NCBI RefSeq assembly: GCF_004087835.1
Contig: NZ_CP035119.1
Location: forward strand, 186,001-250,000
DNA: 64,000 bases
Direction of reading: 5' to 3'
Origin: Halorussus pelagicus
GTDB lineage: Archaea > Halobacteriota > Halobacteria > Halobacteriales > Haladaptataceae
The notes below the pieces were generated by a model, which was not told the origin of the DNA, searched no databases, and saw only the letters and a program-made list of their open reading frames with translations. Shown one piece after another: positions 8,791 to 17,752 of the stretch. Both the position numbers and the translations under genes were made by a program. Position 1 is the first letter of the stretch, and each line of letters starts with the position of its first letter.

Positions 8791-9875
8791 GAGTCGAGCA
8801 ACTCGAACTTGACGAGTGGGAGTCGGCACTGCCGAGCGACGGCTTCGAGGTGTTTCACCTGCCCGACGCGCTGGAAGTGGTCGATAGACACAGCGACGCC
8901 GAGATGAAGCTGTTCGGCGGATTCAAGGGCCAACAGCCCATCGCACTGTTGCCGGTCTTCGTCCGCCGGAAGTCGGTCGGCACCGCGGTTACCTCGCCGC
9001 CACCGGGCATGGGTATCCCCCGACTAGGACCGATTCTGATGCCGACCAGCCCCAAGCGGCGCAAGCAGGAGAAGGTCAACAACGAGTTCACGGAGGCGGT
9101 CCTCCAGCGCGTCGGCACCGACCTCGACTTAGACGCGCGACTCGCCGAGGCCGGGGTCGAGTCGCCGACGGCCGAGCGCGTGCTGGACTCGCTGGACGTG
9201 GACTCGCGGCTGACACTGTTCCGCATGGAGTGCAACGCCGCCTACGGCGACCCCCGACCGTACGCGTGGGGGAACCTACAGGTCGAACCCCACTTCACGT
9301 ACTTCCTCGACTTGGCGGGCAGAGACGCCGAAGGCGTCCGCAAGTCGTTCTCCAAGAGCCTGCGGCGCGAGATTCGGGACGCCGAGGACCTCGACGTGAC
9401 CGTCGAGTGCGAGGGCGTGTCGGGTGCCCGCGCTATCTACCGAGCGACCGCCGAGCGGTTCGCCGAGCAGGACGAACCGTTCGCGCTATCGTGGGCCTAT
9501 GTCCGGAACCTCTTCGAGGCGCTGGCCGAGGAGGACCGCGCGCGGGCCTACGTCGCCCGCGACGGCGACGGCGAGTACCTCTCGGGCATCACCGCGCTCT
9601 ACTCGAACGACCACGCCTACTTCTGGCAGGGCGGCGCGAAGGCCATCTACGAGGGCACCGCGGTCAACAGTCTCATCCACTGGCGACTCCTCAAGGACAT
9701 CATCGAGGACCCGCCGGTCGAATCGGTCACGCAGTACGACCTGATGGGCGCGAACACCGAACGGCTCTGTCGCTACAAGGCGAAGTTCGGCGCAGACCTC
9801 GAACCTTACTACGTCGTGGAGTCCTCGGGCGCGGCGATGAACGTCGCCAAGCGGGCCTACGAACTGGTCCAGTAG
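8787..9875 (+). CDS. FemAB/GNAT-like acyltransferase
   Basis: 362 residues. The C-terminal half has the GNAT-type signature of the FemAB/BioF2-like family: SKSLRREIRDAEDLDV, FAEQDEPFALSWAYVRNLF, ARAYVARDGDGEYLSG, YFWQGGAKAIY and INSLIHWRLL-type helix, ending with the YKAKFGADLEPYY motif typical of this group. Bacterial relatives transfer aminoacyl groups to peptidoglycan amines, and related genes sit in exopolysaccharide clusters. Here an amino-sugar or lipid-linked glycan is a plausible acceptor, but this is inference. ATGA overlap with the previous gene; last gene of the operon. TAACAAAG occurs at 8748-8755, about 31 bp before its start. Confidence 0.75.
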   Translation: MRVEQLELDEWESALPSDGFEVFHLPDALEVVDRHSDAEMKLFGGFKGQQPIALLPVFVRRKSVGTAVTSPPPGMGIPRLGPILMPTSPKRRKQEKVNNEFTEAVLQRVGTDLDLDARLAEAGVESPTAERVLDSLDVDSRLTLFRMECNAAYGDPRPYAWGNLQVEPHFTYFLDLAGRDAEGVRKSFSKSLRREIRDAEDLDVTVECEGVSGARAIYRATAERFAEQDEPFALSWAYVRNLFEALAEEDRARAYVARDGDGEYLSGITALYSNDHAYFWQGGAKAIYEGTAVNSLIHWRLLKDIIEDPPVESVTQYDLMGANTERLCRYKAKFGADLEPYYVVESSGAAMNVAKRAYELVQ

Positions 9876-9935
9876 TCGCGGTCGTCCGGAGCGAGGGCGT
9901 CCGGCAGTCGATTTTCGAAGGTTCGAAAGAACGAG

Positions 9936-10100
9936 TCAGCGCATCGCTTCGACGGCGACCGCCGCGTCGGACTTCAACCACGCGGCGTCGTTTTTTGTGT
10001 CGTAGACGACGGTTTCGCCACCGCCGTCCTCGACGGCGGCGTAGCGGTCGGTCTCTCCCTCGGCGTCACGGCCGTTTTCGCTGTCGTATGTTTCGGTCAT
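9936..10100 (-). CDS. Small acidic haloarchaeal protein, DUF7331-like
   Basis: 54-residue protein read from ATG at 10100 to TGA at 9936. Hydrophilic acidic N-terminus, then ETVVYDTKNDAAWLKSDAAV, a pattern (V-x-YD-x-x-N/D-x-x-AW-[LI]-x-SD) I associate with the haloarchaeal DUF7331 family. Role unknown. It is convergent with the glycan operon (60 bp from the FemAB-like stop). A perfect 9-bp inverted repeat lies just upstream of its start. Confidence 0.7.
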   Translation of the reverse strand: MTETYDSENGRDAEGETDRYAAVEDGGGETVVYDTKNDAAWLKSDAAVAVEAMR

Positions 10101-10110
10101 TTGTTGAACG

Positions 10111-10133
10111 CTCACTTACGGGCAGTAAGTGAG
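10111..10133. promoter_or_regulatory. 9-bp perfect inverted repeat upstream of the DUF7331-like gene
   Basis: CTCACTTAC and GTAAGTGAG separated by GGGCA. It starts 11 bp before the ATG at 10100 on the minus strand, where a repressor site or an mRNA hairpin would act. No T-run follows on either strand, so it does not look like a terminator. Confidence 0.45.
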
Positions 10134-10358
10134 TTTCTGTCAGTTACTCGGGGGCGTACGTTGATAAGGACTAGCAAACGTTTCGGTAACTGGGTGAGCC
10201 GAACGTAACCCCCTCGACCGACCCACGAAGCGACCCCAAGCGACCCTCCGGCGTCGGGCGTTTTCGACGCCTACGGCGCGTCAGGCGGCCCATAACAAAG
10301 CCCGGAAACGGGCTTTGGAGAAGTAACGACGCGCCCGTCCGGGCGCGGTCTGATTACC

Positions 10359-12164
10359 ATGGTTTCCGACACGCAACCCTCCCAGAGACGGGAGAAAGGC
10401 GCACTCCTCGTCGGTTTCGTCTCGCTCGCGGCGGCGGTACTCGCCGCCCGCGGATCGCCGCCGGAGGCGTACGAACTCTCGATATACACCGGTACCCCAC
10501 CGGCGTTCTGGCTCGGAATCGCCGCGGCACTCCTCGTCGCGGTGTTCGTCGGACTGCGGGCCGAGGGCGTCCCGCGGCGACTCGCGCTCGTCCTCGGCGG
10601 CATCGGAATGCTCGCGGTCGCCTCCCTGCCCGTCCTGCGGTCGTACTACTTCTACGGCGCGGGCGACGCGCTGACGCACCTCGGGTGGGCGAAGGACATC
10701 GCGGCCGGGAAATTGGCCGTCGTGGACCTGCTCTACCCCGGCACCCACACCATCGCGGTCTTCCTCGCGGACGCGACCGGGATAGAACTCGCCCGCGCGA
10801 TGCTCGTGAGCGTGATGGCGTTCACGGCGACGTTCCTGCTGTTTCTCCCGCTGGCGACGTGGGCCATCACCCGCGACCGGCGCGCGACCACGCTGGCGGC
10901 GCTGTCGGGACTACTCATGCTCCCGCTGAACAACGTCAGCGTCTTCGACATGCCCCACCCGACCACGCAGGCCATCATGTTCCTGCCGCTAGTCCTCTAT
11001 CTGGCGGCGCGCTACCTGACGCGGGCCGACCGCGACGAGCAATCGGTCGGAACGCCGACCGGCGCGCTGTTGGCGGTGGCTTCGACCGCAATCGTGTTGG
11101 TCCACCCCCAGCAGGCCGCGAACGTCCTCGTCGTCTTCGCGGTAATCGCCGGGTTCCAACTGCTCGCCCGAGTCCTCGGGAAGGGGACGACCGGCCACCG
11201 AACGTTCGCGCTACAGGCGGGCTTCCTCGTCGGGGTGTTCGCGTTGTGGACGCCCCGCCACGAGCGTGCTTCGGGAGCGAGTTCCGCCCTACTGAACATG
11301 TTGGCGAGCGGCCTGCAGTTGGGGTCCGAAACCTCGCAGGCCGCGGGGTCGGTTGCCTCGGTCGGTGGCTCCATCGAGGTGCTGTTCGTCAAACTGTTCG
11401 CGGTGAGTCTGGTGTTCTGTGCGCTCGCGGGCCTGCTGGTCCTCGGCGGATTCTGGGGGCACACCGAGAGACCGGACGTGACCGCATTCGCCCGGTACTT
11501 CGGGCTGGCGCTGATTCCGCTGTTCGGACTGCTCGTGGCCTACTTCGTCGTCAGCTACGAGAAGCTCCACTTCCGGCAGTTGGGGTTCATCATGGTGTTG
11601 GTGACGATTCTCGGGAGCGTCGGACTCGCCCGCGGGATGGACCTGCTCTCGACGCGCTTCTCGCTGTCGTCGGGGACCGCGCGGACGCTCGTCGGCGTCG
11701 CGCTCGTGGTCATGCTCGCGGCGTCGGTTCCCACAGTGTACCAGTCGCCGTATATGTACCAGAGTTCCAGCCATGTCTCTGAGCGTCAGATGACTGGCTA
11801 CGAGTCCGCCATCGACCACCGTGGGTCGGTCCCGTTCGTCGGCGTTCGGGGGACCGGCGAGCGCTGGGCCGACGGCGTGTTGGGCTACGAGGAGAGCCGC
11901 GAGCGCAGACTCGGCACCGGGAGCCTCTACGCCGACGAGAGCAACCCCGCGGTCGGCGAGAACTTCACCGGGAGCTACGTCGCCCGCCACTACGCCGACC
12001 GGTATCTGGCGTACACCGACCGCGTTCGCCAGCAGGAACTCGACGTGTACGATGCGTTCCGGTTCGACGAGGCGGGCTTTCGCTCGCTCGACGCCGCGCC
12101 GGGACTGAACCGAGTGCAGGCCAACGGCGGCTTTCAGCTGTATCAGGTAAACGAGACGAGATAG
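10359..12164 (+). CDS. Large polytopic membrane protein, GT-C-like
   Basis: 601 residues. About 12 hydrophobic segments cover residues 15-475, then a soluble extracellular-type domain of ~120 residues. After the first helices there is YYFYGAGDALTHLGWAKDI, an acidic-loop motif in the position where GT-C glycosyltransferases carry their catalytic Asp, followed by LLYPGTHTI. No WWDYG-type motif, so it is not AglB. It is followed 36 bp later by the flippase gene and could be a lipid-linked sugar transferase, polymerase or ligase. The assignment to the GT-C superfamily is tentative. TAACAAAG at 10293-10300 may be part of its promoter. Confidence 0.65.
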   Translation: MVSDTQPSQRREKGALLVGFVSLAAAVLAARGSPPEAYELSIYTGTPPAFWLGIAAALLVAVFVGLRAEGVPRRLALVLGGIGMLAVASLPVLRSYYFYGAGDALTHLGWAKDIAAGKLAVVDLLYPGTHTIAVFLADATGIELARAMLVSVMAFTATFLLFLPLATWAITRDRRATTLAALSGLLMLPLNNVSVFDMPHPTTQAIMFLPLVLYLAARYLTRADRDEQSVGTPTGALLAVASTAIVLVHPQQAANVLVVFAVIAGFQLLARVLGKGTTGHRTFALQAGFLVGVFALWTPRHERASGASSALLNMLASGLQLGSETSQAAGSVASVGGSIEVLFVKLFAVSLVFCALAGLLVLGGFWGHTERPDVTAFARYFGLALIPLFGLLVAYFVVSYEKLHFRQLGFIMVLVTILGSVGLARGMDLLSTRFSLSSGTARTLVGVALVVMLAASVPTVYQSPYMYQSSSHVSERQMTGYESAIDHRGSVPFVGVRGTGERWADGVLGYEESRERRLGTGSLYADESNPAVGENFTGSYVARHYADRYLAYTDRVRQQELDVYDAFRFDEAGFRSLDAAPGLNRVQANGGFQLYQVNETR

Positions 12165-12200
12165 CGTGACACGCGACTACGACACGACATTTCGACAATC

Positions 12201-13667
12201 ATGGATTTGAAACGCTTCGCGCGCTCGTTCAAGGCGATGCTGGGTGCGCGCGCCCTCCACATGGCGGCAAGTGGCGTGCTGACCGTCGTCCTCGCGCGGT
12301 ACCTGCTGACCCAAGAGCAGTACGGACTGCTCGGGTCGGCGCTGGCCGTGCTAGGGGTCGTGCAACTGTTCACGGATCTGGGCATCGCCAAGGCGGCCGC
12401 GCGCTACGTCACGGAGTACCGCGAGACGAACCCCAAACAGGTGCCCCACGTCCTCCGGACCGCGGTGATATATCGCCTCGGGTGCGTCTTCGCCGTCGGC
12501 GGCCTGTTCGCACTTCTCGGCGGGTACGTCGCCGAACTCGTCGGCCAACCCGAGATAGCGACCCTGCTGGTCGTCGGCACGGGCTACATCGCGGCCCACT
12601 CGATGTTCACTTTCTCGCAGGTGCTGTTTCAAGGGTACAACCAGATAACCGACAGCGCGCTCATCCGGGCGGTCGGGTCGGTCGCTCGACTCGCGCTCGC
12701 GGCGGCGTTCGTCCTCATCATCGGTGGCGCGGTCGGCGCGCTGGTCGGCTACATCGTCGGCTACGGTCTCGGCGGTCTGCTCGGTCTCTACCTGCTCTAC
12801 CGGAAGTGCTACCGGGACGAGGAGAAAGCCGAGCGACCCGAGGAGGGTCTCAAGCGCCGGGTCGCCCGGTACAGCGTCCCGCTGACCGCGACCCGCGGGG
12901 CCAACATCCTCGACAAGCGCGTGGACACCATCCTCGTGGGCTACTTCATGAACCCGGTCGCGGTGGGGTATTACTACCTCTCGAAGCAGGTCGTGGGGTT
13001 TATCCACTCGCCCGCGGCCTCGCTCGGGTTCACGCTCTCGCCCGCCTACGGCGAGCACAAGGCCGGGGGCGAGACCGACCGCGCCGCCGGAATCTACGAG
13101 ACGACGCTGAAGTACATCCTGCTGCTGTACGTCCCGGCCGCGGCGGGCGTCGTCATCGTGGCCGAACCCGCATTGTCGCTCGTCTTTGGCGAGAAGTGGG
13201 TCGGTGCCGCGCCCGTCTTACAGGTGTTCGCGGCCTACGTCGTCCTCCAAGCGATTTCGTACGTCACGGGCGACACGCTCGACTTCCTCGGGCGGGCGCG
13301 CGAGCGAGCAATCGCCAAGGGCGGCGGGTCGGTCGCCAACTTCCTGTTGAACCTCGTGATGATTCCCGCGTTCGGCGTGGTCGGCGCGGCCGCCGCGACA
13401 GTAATCACCCACAGCGCCGTCCTCGCGGTCACGCTCTGGGTCATCCACGCCGAACTCTCGCTGTCGGTCGGCGCGCTCGTTCGCCACTTCCTCGCGGTCG
13501 CCGCCGTCACGGGCGCGATGTCCGTGGCGGTCCTCGCGGTCCTCACGCAGGCCGCGGGCGCGCTCGCGGTCGTGGCGTCGGTCGTCGCCGGTATCGCGGT
13601 CTGGGCGGGTCTCTCGGTCGCGGGCGGCCTGCTCGACCTGCGGCGCGTCAGAACCATCTTCACCTGA
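12201..13667 (+). CDS. Flippase for lipid-linked oligosaccharide (Wzx/RfbX, MOP superfamily)
   Basis: 488 residues with about 14 predicted membrane helices. Typical family features: N-terminal LARYLLTQEQYGLLGSALAV, DLGIAKAAARYVTEY after helix 2, the duplicated six-helix layout, and LDKRVDTILVGYFMNPVAVG at the start of the second half. These proteins move undecaprenyl- or dolichyl-linked glycans across the membrane. ATG start at 12201 lies 36 bp after the preceding membrane-protein gene, so the two are likely co-transcribed. Confidence 0.9.
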   Translation: MDLKRFARSFKAMLGARALHMAASGVLTVVLARYLLTQEQYGLLGSALAVLGVVQLFTDLGIAKAAARYVTEYRETNPKQVPHVLRTAVIYRLGCVFAVGGLFALLGGYVAELVGQPEIATLLVVGTGYIAAHSMFTFSQVLFQGYNQITDSALIRAVGSVARLALAAAFVLIIGGAVGALVGYIVGYGLGGLLGLYLLYRKCYRDEEKAERPEEGLKRRVARYSVPLTATRGANILDKRVDTILVGYFMNPVAVGYYYLSKQVVGFIHSPAASLGFTLSPAYGEHKAGGETDRAAGIYETTLKYILLLYVPAAAGVVIVAEPALSLVFGEKWVGAAPVLQVFAAYVVLQAISYVTGDTLDFLGRARERAIAKGGGSVANFLLNLVMIPAFGVVGAAAATVITHSAVLAVTLWVIHAELSLSVGALVRHFLAVAAVTGAMSVAVLAVLTQAAGALAVVASVVAGIAVWAGLSVAGGLLDLRRVRTIFT

Positions 13668-13759
13668 ATCATGACTCGGACACTACTCACTCGACGCACG
13701 ACCGTTCGGCCGACGACCGAAACCCGGCTTATTTGCCGCGCCGAATCGAGGGGAAAACC

Positions 13760-14725
13760 ATGAGCGAGGGTGCGTCAGCGAGATACGATTCGATAGCGAG
13801 CGACAGCGAGGTGTCCGACCGGACGGTGCTGATAACCGGGGGCGCTGGATTCGTCGGAAGCCACCTCGCGGAGGCACTGGTTGCAGACAACGAGGTCCGA
13901 ATCCTCGACAATCTCTCGGGAGGCGCGCGCGCCCACGTTCCCACGGGCGCGGACCTCGTGGAGGGAGACGTACGCGACACCGAAACGCTCGCCGACGCGA
14001 TGGCTGGCGTGGACCTCGTGTTCCACGAGGCCGCGCTGGTGTCGGTCGAGGAGTCGGTCGCCGACCCGCCCAAGAGCAACCGCATCAACGCCGCCGCGAC
14101 CGTGGACCTGCTCGAAGCGGCCCGCAAAGAGGACGCCCGCGTGGTGCTGGCGTCCTCTGCCGCGATTTACGGCCACCCCGATTCGGTCCCGGTCGCCGAG
14201 GGCGACTCGAAAGACCCGACCTCGCCCTACGGCATCGATAAACTGGCCCTCGACCACTACGCTCGACGGTATCACGACCTCTACGGTCTCGAAACCGTCC
14301 CACTGCGCTACTTCAACGTCTACGGCCCGCGCCAGAACCCGGAGTACAGCGCGGTCGTCAACGTCTTTTTCCAGCAGGCCGCCGACGGCGGTCCCCTCAC
14401 CGTCGAGGGCGACGGCGAACAGACCCGCGACTTCGTCCACGTCCGCGACGTGGTGCAGGCGAACCTGCTCGCGGCGACGACCGACCGCGTGGGCGAACCG
14501 TTCAACGTCGGGACGGGCCACAGCGTCACGGTGAACGAACTCGCCGAGACGGTGGTCGAGGTGACGAACTCCGAGGCCGAGATTACCCATGTCGAGACCC
14601 GTCCCGGCGACATCCGCCACAGCGAGGCCGACATCTCGACGGCGCGCGAGGAGTTGGGCTACGAACCGACGATTTCGCTGGCGGACGGACTTCGGACGTT
14701 GGCCGCGGTGAAGGGATTGCGATAG
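13760..14725 (+). CDS. NAD-dependent epimerase/dehydratase (UDP-glucose 4-epimerase type)
   Basis: 321 residues, extended short-chain dehydrogenase fold. GGAGFVG at residues 27-33 binds NAD; SSAAIYG near 132-138 and Tyr157-x3-Lys161 (SPYGIDK) form the catalytic set; RYFNVYGPRQNP and RDFVHVRDVV are characteristic of UDP-hexose 4-epimerases and related GDP-sugar enzymes. I took the ATG at 13760, about 20 residues before the fold; the frame is open much farther upstream but there it overlaps the flippase. 92 bp after the flippase gene, likely the last glycan gene of this segment. Exact sugar unknown. Confidence 0.88.
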   Translation: MSEGASARYDSIASDSEVSDRTVLITGGAGFVGSHLAEALVADNEVRILDNLSGGARAHVPTGADLVEGDVRDTETLADAMAGVDLVFHEAALVSVEESVADPPKSNRINAAATVDLLEAARKEDARVVLASSAAIYGHPDSVPVAEGDSKDPTSPYGIDKLALDHYARRYHDLYGLETVPLRYFNVYGPRQNPEYSAVVNVFFQQAADGGPLTVEGDGEQTRDFVHVRDVVQANLLAATTDRVGEPFNVGTGHSVTVNELAETVVEVTNSEAEITHVETRPGDIRHSEADISTAREELGYEPTISLADGLRTLAAVKGLR

Positions 14726-14800
14726 GTCGGCGTTTGCGACTCTCAGAATAGAACAGAACAATACGAATCAGCAGTCGAACGTCCGCCTTTCCCCGTAGCG

Positions 14801-15670
14801 TCACTTCTCGTTGATGGACTCGCTGGCGATGTTGCGTCCGCGAGTCTTCAGACTCACTTCGCGCCGTTTGCGCACTTCTTCGAGGACATCGACCTCGACG
14901 AGTCGCTCGAAGATGCGCTCGACTTCGTCCACGTCCATCCCGAGGAAGTCGGGAATCTCGAACGACGAGACGCCCGAGTAGAGCGCCATCAGCACCTCTT
15001 TCTCGGTCTCGTCGAGTTCGACTCCGCCCTCGTTCTTGCGCTCGCCTTTCTTCAACAGCGACTCCAACAGGGCACACCGTCGCGTCTCGCCCGAGATGTA
15101 CGTCTGAACGCTGGTGTCGCCCTGCGTGTGTTCGACCTCCAGCACGGTTCGCTGTTCGCCCTTGACGGTCCGGGTCGCCCTGTCAACCCCGCCGATGTCG
15201 TCGAGTTCGATGCCGACGAAGGTGCCCGAGGCGATGGCGACGTTGACCATCTCCTCGGTGATTTTGATGCGGGCTTTCTCCCAGTCGGTGTCCTGAATGA
15301 CGCCTCCTTCGACGGCGGGGTGCTTGGTCAGGATCATCTCCTGATTGAGCAGGGCCCCGTACACGTCGGTCTCGAACTCGTCGATGTCCATGCTCGTGCC
15401 GAGCAGGACGACGTTGTTTCCGAACTCGATGCTCAGGTAGTCCGAGACCGAAGCGACGGCCTGATTCACGTCGTAGCGGCCCTTCAGCCCCTTGATATTC
15501 GAAAGGGGAATCGACCGCTTACCCTGATTGCCCGCCAACACGATTCGCTTGTTCGACAGGAGGATGCGACCGCTGGTCCAGTCGGGGTCGTTGAGTTTGC
15601 GACCCTTCTTGACGACCTGCAGGAACTTCCCCTTCGTATCGGTTATCTTGTGCTCGCCTTCCTTGCTCAT
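14801..15670 (-). CDS. cheF: Archaeal chemotaxis adaptor CheF (copy 1)
   Basis: 289 residues, CheF (DUF439) family. It starts with a PH-like region (GRILLSNKRIVLAG, IPLSNIKGLKGRY), repeats a similar module, and ends in a winged-helix-like region (ETEKEVLMALYSGVSSFEIP). In Halobacterium, CheF proteins link CheY to the archaellum and bind CheY, CheD, CheC and HEAT-repeat proteins. A second copy lies at 28683-29537. A clear TATA box (ATTTAAACG, minus strand near 15713-15721) lies 47 bp before the ATG, giving a leader of about 20 nt. It is followed upstream by the transducer and HEAT-repeat genes on the same strand. Confidence 0.88.
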   Translation of the reverse strand: MSKEGEHKITDTKGKFLQVVKKGRKLNDPDWTSGRILLSNKRIVLAGNQGKRSIPLSNIKGLKGRYDVNQAVASVSDYLSIEFGNNVVLLGTSMDIDEFETDVYGALLNQEMILTKHPAVEGGVIQDTDWEKARIKITEEMVNVAIASGTFVGIELDDIGGVDRATRTVKGEQRTVLEVEHTQGDTSVQTYISGETRRCALLESLLKKGERKNEGGVELDETEKEVLMALYSGVSSFEIPDFLGMDVDEVERIFERLVEVDVLEEVRKRREVSLKTRGRNIASESINEK

Positions 15671-15747
15671 GCGTGGTGTCTACGTTCTCGGCGCGGTCGT
15701 TCGCGTCGGGGGCGTTTAAATGCGCTCATGGCAGGCGCGGATGGTGG

Positions 15748-17685
15748 TCAGTCGTTCTGCATGTCGTCAACGCGCGCCGACAGTTCGTCGATGGCGCGGG
15801 TCTGCTCGCGGGTCGCCGACACGATGTCGTCGGTCGCGCTCTCGACCTGTCGGGTCTGGTCGCGCACGTCTTCGACGGTCGCCATCACCTGTTCGACGTT
15901 GGCGGCCTGCTCGTCGTTGGCCTGCGCGACCTCGGTCACGCCGGTCGCGGCCTCCTCGACCGCGTCGGCGATCTCTTCGAGCGCCACCAGCGCGTCCTCG
16001 ATCTCGTCGCCAGCGTACTTGACCTGCTCGTTGGACTCCTCGACGGCGACCACGGTCTCGTTGGCTTGGGACTGAATCTCCTCGATGCGCTGGGCGATCT
16101 CCTCGGTGTGTTCGCGGGTCTCGTTGGCGAGTTCCTTAACCTCGTCGGCGACGACTTCGAAGCCGCTTCCGGCCTCGCCAGCGCGGGCGGCCTCGATGTT
16201 GGCGTTGAGCGCCAGCAGGTTCGTCTGGTCGGCGACTTCGGCGATGACTTCGACCACGTCCTCTATCTCGTTCATCTGGGACTCGAGTTCGGTCACGGTA
16301 TCCACGAGGTCGTCGCTCATCTCGATGACTTCGTCGGTGGCCTCGCGCGCGCCCTGACTGGATTCCAGTCCACTGTCGGCTGACGCTTTGGCCTGCTCGG
16401 CCGCGGAAGCAACCTCGTCGGAACTGGCCGCGACTTCCTCCATGCTGGCCGAGAAGTTCTCCATCTGCGTGGCGACCTCCGAAAGCTGTTCAGTCTGAGC
16501 GTCAACGCGCTTGTCGATGACCTGCGCCGACTCGGAGGCCTGTTCGACCGACGTTTCGAGTTCGTCGGCCTTCTCGCCGACTCGATTGGCCAGCGCCTCG
16601 AAGCGCTCGGCCATGTCGTTGACTTGATCGACGACTTCAACCAGCGAATCGTCAACGACATCGTACTCGTCTTCGAAGGAGGCCCGCGCCGAGAGGTCGC
16701 CCATCTCCATCGCGGTCAGCGTGCCGATGAGTTCCTCAACCAGCGAGGTGACGCCCTCCTGTCGGTGGATGTCCTCGGTGCGGTCCCGGACAGTCTCGAC
16801 CACCGCGATGAGGTCGTCGTCGTCGTACAGCGGCATCGCCGAGAACTCTATTTTCCGCTCCTCGCCGTCGCGGCTTACCATCGTCCCTTCGTCGGTGTAC
16901 AGCGTTTGGGTGGAGTCGGCCTTCTCCACGTCGAACTCGGTGTGCGCGGACTCGGGGGCCTCGGCTACCTTGTCGGCCAGCGTCTTTACCCGGCGGCCGT
17001 CGGGATAGAACGCCTCGCTGACGTTTTCGAGACCGAGCGCGTCCTCGGACGTGACGCCGGTGAGGTCCGCGAGTGCGGAGTTCCACGCCGCGACCTTCTT
17101 GCGCTCCGTGTCGAGCATGAACACCGGGACGCCGATACCGTCGAGCAACTCGTCGTCCTCGACGTTGAGTTCCTCTTCTTCCTCGCCCGACCCGGCCGAC
17201 TGGTAGGCGTCGAGTCCGGACTGCATGTCGGCCATCGTGGCCGACAGCGCAGACTGGAGTTCGTCCTCGGCCCGAGAGAGTTCCTCGGCGACCGCCTCGT
17301 TGTCCGCCCCGAGTCGGTGTTCGAGTCGCTCGAACGTCTCGCTGACCAGTTGCTCGACGCCGACACCGTAGGTACCGGCGAACGTTCCCGCCGAAACCGA
17401 CGCGTCGGCGTGGCGTCGCCCGAGGTCGGCGGCGTCGCCCGCCGCGGCCTCGGGGTCGTCGAGTACGTGCCCGAGGTGAACCGCTTGGGCCTGTTGCAGG
17501 TCGTCGCTCACGTCGGTGTCCCGATACGTCCCAGAGAGTGCCGAGCGCGTGATAGTTCCCCCCGACGAGACGGACACGTCACCGGTCTGGGTACCGCCGT
17601 CGAACGTCACGTTTCGCTGTCGTTCGCCGTCGTTCTCCACATTACGTAAACTTGTTAAAATTTTCAGTAGCCTGTCCCGGACCAT
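15748..17685 (-). CDS. Soluble methyl-accepting chemotaxis transducer (Htr) with PAS domain
   Basis: 645 residues from ATG at 17685. No transmembrane helix, so cytosolic. Domains: an N-terminal ~165-residue region ending in a helix-rich segment (RRHADASVSAGTFAGTY), a PAS domain from about 180 (GVPVFMLDTERKKVAAWNSA), one HAMP-like linker (LTAMEMGDLSARASF), and the long coiled-coil signalling domain whose hairpin tip is DQTNLLALNANIEAARAG with Glu/Gln methylation-type heptads on both sides. It would control CheA through CheW. The upstream in-frame Met at 17730 is rejected because the TATA box (TTTATATCC, 17711-17719) lies downstream of it and 26-34 bp before 17685, fitting a nearly leaderless mRNA. 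Confidence 0.9.
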   Translation of the reverse strand: MVRDRLLKILTSLRNVENDGERQRNVTFDGGTQTGDVSVSSGGTITRSALSGTYRDTDVSDDLQQAQAVHLGHVLDDPEAAAGDAADLGRRHADASVSAGTFAGTYGVGVEQLVSETFERLEHRLGADNEAVAEELSRAEDELQSALSATMADMQSGLDAYQSAGSGEEEEELNVEDDELLDGIGVPVFMLDTERKKVAAWNSALADLTGVTSEDALGLENVSEAFYPDGRRVKTLADKVAEAPESAHTEFDVEKADSTQTLYTDEGTMVSRDGEERKIEFSAMPLYDDDDLIAVVETVRDRTEDIHRQEGVTSLVEELIGTLTAMEMGDLSARASFEDEYDVVDDSLVEVVDQVNDMAERFEALANRVGEKADELETSVEQASESAQVIDKRVDAQTEQLSEVATQMENFSASMEEVAASSDEVASAAEQAKASADSGLESSQGAREATDEVIEMSDDLVDTVTELESQMNEIEDVVEVIAEVADQTNLLALNANIEAARAGEAGSGFEVVADEVKELANETREHTEEIAQRIEEIQSQANETVVAVEESNEQVKYAGDEIEDALVALEEIADAVEEAATGVTEVAQANDEQAANVEQVMATVEDVRDQTRQVESATDDIVSATREQTRAIDELSARVDDMQND

Positions 17686-17710
17686 CTTATTCCGGAAAGA
17701 GACACCAACC

Positions 17711-17746
17711 GGATATAAAGCTTTACTCAAATTTCACGCGCGATAA
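17711..17746 (-). promoter_or_regulatory. Transducer promoter: TATA box plus upstream motility-type palindrome
   Basis: On the minus strand TTATCG-CGCG-TGAAAT (17746-17731) is followed after 11 bp by TTTATATCC (17719-17711) and the start at 17685. Spacing matches the elements before arlB, arlCE and cheY (10-12 bp). The half-sites deviate from TTATCA/TGATAA, so this is the weakest match among the four, but it agrees in 13 of 16 positions with the element in the HTH gene promoter at 20545-20560. Confidence 0.5.
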
Positions 17747-17752
17747 CCCCGA

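Noticed and set aside
10359-12164. Membrane protein as the oligosaccharyltransferase AglB
   Set aside because: No WWDYG-type motif and the C-terminal domain is too short.
12482-13759. Long upstream extension of the epimerase frame
   Set aside because: It overlaps the flippase in another frame and encodes Arg-rich sequence; the epimerase fold starts after 13760.
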